From GCA-2720975 sp964467985 (GTDB lineage: Bacteria; Planctomycetota; UBA1135; GCA-002686595): a stretch of DNA of 64,000 bases. A program made the translations under genes and the position numbers. How positions within the stretch are numbered: the stretch's first letter is position 1; each line of letters starts with the position of its first letter. The DNA lies in assembly GCA_964467985.1 (NCBI GenBank), contig CAYXTP010000005.1:208945-272944 (forward strand), written 5' to 3'. Shown here in pieces: positions 61,055 to 64,000 of the stretch. A model generated the notes under the pieces. The model was not told the origin of the DNA. It did not search any database and saw only the letters and a list, made by a program, of their open reading frames with translations.

Positions 61055-62199
61055 CGAGTCAACCCCAAGATGTTGCCCATGGGCAGGGTGTCTGTGTTCA
61101 GTCCTGTGATGAGGGTCAGTTTGATTTCAGCTACCTGACCGGGACGCAGAGCCAAGATCACGTGATCTCGGCCGACACGCATGCCCTCTGGCCCGCGCAC
61201 GCCGGCGATCCGAATCAGGCCATCTTCGTGGGGGTAACCCCTGGCCCAATGCAGCAGCTCGTTGGAGGTCTGACTCGTCGTGTACCCAGGTTCGGATCGA
61301 CCCTGGAACAGATACGAAGTGTCGACGCGTACCGAACAGGGTCTACTGCCCCCTTCCAGTCGCAGCTGCCGAACAACTCCCGCGCGGGATTCCCGCAGGG
61401 CTAGCTGTGGTTCTTCTTGGACTTTGACCCATGTTTGCCCGGAGGCGTCCAGGAGATCGTAGTGCAAACCTGCCCGCTGGCCGCGCGTCCACGTGCTGCG
61501 CAGCTGCGCACGCAGGGGTTCCGGCTCCTGCCCGGAATTCGAACTCGGCACAGACCAGAACATGGGGGTAGGGTCGCCGTTGCCGCACACCAATGTCGGC
61601 TTCCCAAGGGGCAGCAACGGAGCGCCACCACGTCCGGTCCAGTCACGACGCTGAACAAACTCCCCTTGTCGAACAGCCACGAAGCGCACGTCGTCGGCCC
61701 TGTATTCGAAAGTCACACCGCTGGTCAGTCCAATCAGCAGGCCCCTTGGGCGCTGAGGTGCTCCGTCAACGGCAGGTGGCAGAAATCCGCGCACGACACG
61801 CGCTCGATCTGTGACCTGTAGGATGGTGTCGGACACCTCGACCACTTCTCGCGGCGGACCGAGGGCGATCACATAGTCCGCCAACGCGGACAGCTCCGCT
61901 TCAGAAACGGCACCCGCGTGGGCGGGCATGGGCGTTCCAGGAATGCCGAATGTGATCGTGCGCAGGATCGCGGAGTGGGTGTTGCCGTAAGAGAATCCTC
62001 CGTCCTTGAAGGACCGAGCCGGGCGGGCCAATTCGGTGGTCCCGTCTCCAGCCCCTTCGGGTCCGTGGCAGCGCGCGCAGAGCTCCAAATAGCGCGCTCG
62101 CGCGCCAGGCCTCGCCTCCTGGGATAGACCCCAGACCGGGGCTGTGACAAGCCAGAGGGCGAGCAGGGGGAGACACGAACGAGGGCTAGGGGAGGGCAT
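61051..62199 (-). CDS. Secreted cytochrome c with C-terminal beta domain
   Basis: A 382-residue exported protein (signal about 1-26). A class I cytochrome c domain covers about 30-115: CARCH with Cys41, Cys44 and His45, and TPMPAHAG providing the distal Met. Beyond this lies a beta-rich domain with no known family (about 125-382). It is the first gene of a two-gene unit and is predicted leaderless: TAGGCT is 6 bases before the ATG. It probably takes electrons from the propeller protein encoded next. Confidence 0.88.
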   Translation of the reverse strand: MPSPSPRSCLPLLALWLVTAPVWGLSQEARPGARARYLELCARCHGPEGAGDGTTELARPARSFKDGGFSYGNTHSAILRTITFGIPGTPMPAHAGAVSEAELSALADYVIALGPPREVVEVSDTILQVTDRARVVRGFLPPAVDGAPQRPRGLLIGLTSGVTFEYRADDVRFVAVRQGEFVQRRDWTGRGGAPLLPLGKPTLVCGNGDPTPMFWSVPSSNSGQEPEPLRAQLRSTWTRGQRAGLHYDLLDASGQTWVKVQEEPQLALRESRAGVVRQLRLEGGSRPCSVRVDTSYLFQGRSEPGYTTSQTSNELLHWARGYPHEDGLIRIAGVRGPEGMRVGRDHVILALRPGQVAEIKLTLITGLNTDTLPMGNILGLTR

Positions 62200-62205
62200 G
62201 CTAGA

Positions 62206-62211
62206 AGCCTA
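62206..62211 (-). promoter_or_regulatory. -10 element TAGGCT, leaderless start
   Basis: On the minus strand TAGGCT lies exactly 6 bases (TCTAGC) before the cytochrome c ATG at 62199. Confidence 0.6.
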
Positions 62212-62276
62212 CGCAGACCCGCTCCATCAGGCTAGGTGCGCCCTTCCTGCGCCCTTGCGTTATCTTCATCCCGATC

Positions 62277-64000
62277 ATGGCTCAACCGACTGGACGGACC
62301 AACCGGATTGCGACTCTCGCAGCGACCTGCTGGCTCTCCCTCGCGGGTGCCGCGGAGGCTCAAGAATCCACGCCCATCTCGGCAAACACCTCCGGCGGCG
62401 AGCTGCCTGCAAACCAGCAGGCCTTCGACGTGAAGCACTACCGCCTGGAGCTCGAGGTATTCCCCGAAGAGAAGCGCATCGCCGGGGCCCTGACCATGGA
62501 CGCTGAATTGGTGGAGACCACCGGCACGATTCTGCTCGACCTGGACAATGCCCTGAAGGTGGACGCGGTTTGGGTCAGCAGTTCCGAGGCCCGCGGGTCC
62601 AAGTTGTCCAAGGTCTCATTCCGCCACGAAGGCGGCCAGATCCAGATCCCCCTCTCACGCCGCAGCGCGGGAGAGATGTTCACGGTTCGCGTGCACTACG
62701 CCGGCATTCCACGCGAGGCACCGCGCCCGCCCTGGGACGGCGGTTTCACATGGTCACGAACGGCTGACGGTTCACCATGGATTGCCACCACCTGTCAGGG
62801 AGAGGGCGCAGACGTCTGGTGGCCCTGCAAGGACCACCCCTCAGACGAACCCGACTCAATGGACATCGTGGTCACCGTACCGGCACCCCTCGTTGTCGCC
62901 AGCAATGGTCGGCGCGTCGAGGTCAAGAAGACAGCCGATAACAAGCTGACCTACCACTGGCACGTCTCCACACCCATCAACAACTATGGCGTGGCACTGA
63001 ATATCGCGCCCTACGAGACCATTACCACTCGTTATCAAGGAGTTGAGGGCGAGCCGTTCGAGTTCACCTACTGGGTCCTGCCCGAGAACCGTGAAAAGGG
63101 CGAAGTCTTGTTTGCGGAGTTCCAGCGGCAAATGGCCTTCTTTGAGGACGTCTGCGGACCCTATCCCTTCCGCGCCGACAAGTACGGGGTGGCCGAGACA
63201 CCGCATCTGGGCATGGAGCACCAGAGCATCATCGCTTACGGCAACGGCTACCGCGGCGACATCGTCACCGGCTACGACTACGACTGGTTGCACCACCACG
63301 AGCTCTCCCACGAATGGTGGGGCAATCTGGTCACCGCGCGGGACTGGAGCGACTTCTGGATTCACGAGGGCATTGGCACCTACCTGCAAGCGGTCTACTT
63401 GGAGCGGCGCTTCGGTCCGGAGGCCTACGTCAAGAAGATGGCGACCGACCTCGAGCGTGTCGTGAACAGGGGCACCGTGGCCCCGCGCGGTGCACGCACC
63501 ACCAAGGACATGTACTTCGCGTCCAAGCGTCCGGACTCCCCGGATATCGATGTCTACATGAAGGGCTCGTGGATCTGCCACAGCCTGCGTTATCTGGTGG
63601 GGGACGAGGTCTTCTTCAAGATATTGCGCCGCTGGGCGTATCCTAATCCTGCTCTCGAGGCGACTCGAGACGGCTCAGCTTGCCGCTTCGCGACCACCGA
63701 CGAGTTGCTGGCCATCGCCGAAGAGGTCGCTGGTAGGGAGCTCGATTGGTTCTTCGAGCTCTACCTGCGTCAACCGGATCTTCCCGAACTGAAAATCCTG
63801 CTAAGTGGGTCGCAATGCACATTGACCTGGAAGACCCCTGACAAGTTGCCCTTCCGGATGCCCGTCGAGGTCCTGCTTGGCGACGAGATTCACAAGGTAG
63901 ACATGGAGAAGGGTTGGGGAACCTTCGTCGTCCCCGTTGGGGGGTTGTTTGAGATCGATCCCCACTCGCGCATTCTCATGGTGCGCCCGGAGAGCGGCTA
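62277..64000 (+). CDS. M1 family metallopeptidase (partial, runs off window)
   Basis: 574 codons are visible; the frame continues to the last base and its end is not seen. It has a signal (about 1-28, ending AEAQ). The zinc site is HELSH at 341-345 with the third ligand Glu364 in WIHEGIGTY, matching HExxH-18-E exactly. The usual GAMEN exopeptidase motif reads GMEH (in HLGMEHQS). It is an M1-type aminopeptidase or related peptidase, exported to the periplasm. The final visible residues (MVRPESG) may be near the true C-terminus. The -10 is possibly TATCTT 10 bases before the ATG. Confidence 0.92.
   Translation, partial: MAQPTGRTNRIATLAATCWLSLAGAAEAQESTPISANTSGGELPANQQAFDVKHYRLELEVFPEEKRIAGALTMDAELVETTGTILLDLDNALKVDAVWVSSSEARGSKLSKVSFRHEGGQIQIPLSRRSAGEMFTVRVHYAGIPREAPRPPWDGGFTWSRTADGSPWIATTCQGEGADVWWPCKDHPSDEPDSMDIVVTVPAPLVVASNGRRVEVKKTADNKLTYHWHVSTPINNYGVALNIAPYETITTRYQGVEGEPFEFTYWVLPENREKGEVLFAEFQRQMAFFEDVCGPYPFRADKYGVAETPHLGMEHQSIIAYGNGYRGDIVTGYDYDWLHHHELSHEWWGNLVTARDWSDFWIHEGIGTYLQAVYLERRFGPEAYVKKMATDLERVVNRGTVAPRGARTTKDMYFASKRPDSPDIDVYMKGSWICHSLRYLVGDEVFFKILRRWAYPNPALEATRDGSACRFATTDELLAIAEEVAGRELDWFFELYLRQPDLPELKILLSGSQCTLTWKTPDKLPFRMPVEVLLGDEIHKVDMEKGWGTFVVPVGGLFEIDPHSRILMVRPESG

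Noticed and set aside
1..64000. CRISPR array, prophage, insertion sequence or secretion-system locus
   Set aside because: No regularly spaced repeats with unique spacers, integrase, transposase, phage structural genes or secretion ATPases were recognised on either strand.

Overview
The window is GC-rich and gene-dense. The gene content points to a free-living member of the Planctomycetota or a close PVC-group lineage: a PVC-type haem-binding dehydrogenase, DUF1080 and ThuA proteins, DUF3299 proteins, many secreted lipoproteins, and type I phosphodiesterase and sulfatase-like enzymes. No rRNA, tRNA, insertion sequence, prophage or CRISPR array was found. The assignment rests on family content only.

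Layout. 0.5-7 kb: TPR protein, MIP18-type protein, radical SAM enzyme, and a pair of secreted amidohydrolase-family proteins, one of them catalytically degenerate. 7-13.6 kb: a LOG-family protein, then an ABC transporter operon (ATPase, FtsX-type permease, His-rich lipoprotein, DUF3299 lipoprotein) that resembles Zrg-type zinc uptake loci, facing a HEAT protein and a second DUF3299 protein. 13.8-24 kb: secreted esterase, ychF, then a sulfate-activation block (ribbon-helix-helix protein, ATP sulfurylase, sulfatase-like protein, APS kinase), class I aldolase, and an EamA transporter. 24-36 kb: MscS channel, zinc metalloprotease, TSUP transporter, a frameshifted SdrD-type surface protein, a selenocysteine-containing deiodinase-like lipoprotein, an arylsulfotransferase-like lipoprotein and small genes. 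36.7-43.5 kb: two type I phosphodiesterases, a second ribbon-helix-helix protein, a membrane protein, an HD hydrolase and a CysQ-type phosphatase. 43.6-52.5 kb: two GT39-like membrane glycosyltransferases, a rhodanese, 2-oxoacid:ferredoxin oxidoreductase (korAB) and ilvE. 52.5-64 kb: a secreted degradation cluster (PVC dehydrogenase, ThuA-DUF1080, PHP, propeller-DUF1080, cytochrome c) and an M1 peptidase cut by the window end.

Four points stand out. (1) The gene at 31842-33041 is interrupted only by an in-frame TGA at the catalytic selenocysteine position of the iodothyronine deiodinase family, followed by a plausible bacterial SECIS hairpin with a GGUC loop. (2) Upstream of the ribbon-helix-helix gene at 17399 lie six CACTC/GAGTR half-sites at exactly 11-bp steps, three in each orientation: a helically phased, symmetric operator. 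(3) At least nine genes carry a TAnnnT hexamer exactly 6 nt before the start codon, the signature of leaderless transcription. (4) Small ribbon-helix-helix proteins sharing a C-terminal LGY tail sit in two separate operons, each with alkaline-phosphatase-superfamily enzymes.

The sulfur genes (sat, cysC, the CysQ-like phosphatase) together could make PAPS and remove PAP, which suggests sulfation of secreted or surface polymers. Where an upstream extension looked spurious, the chosen start is stated.
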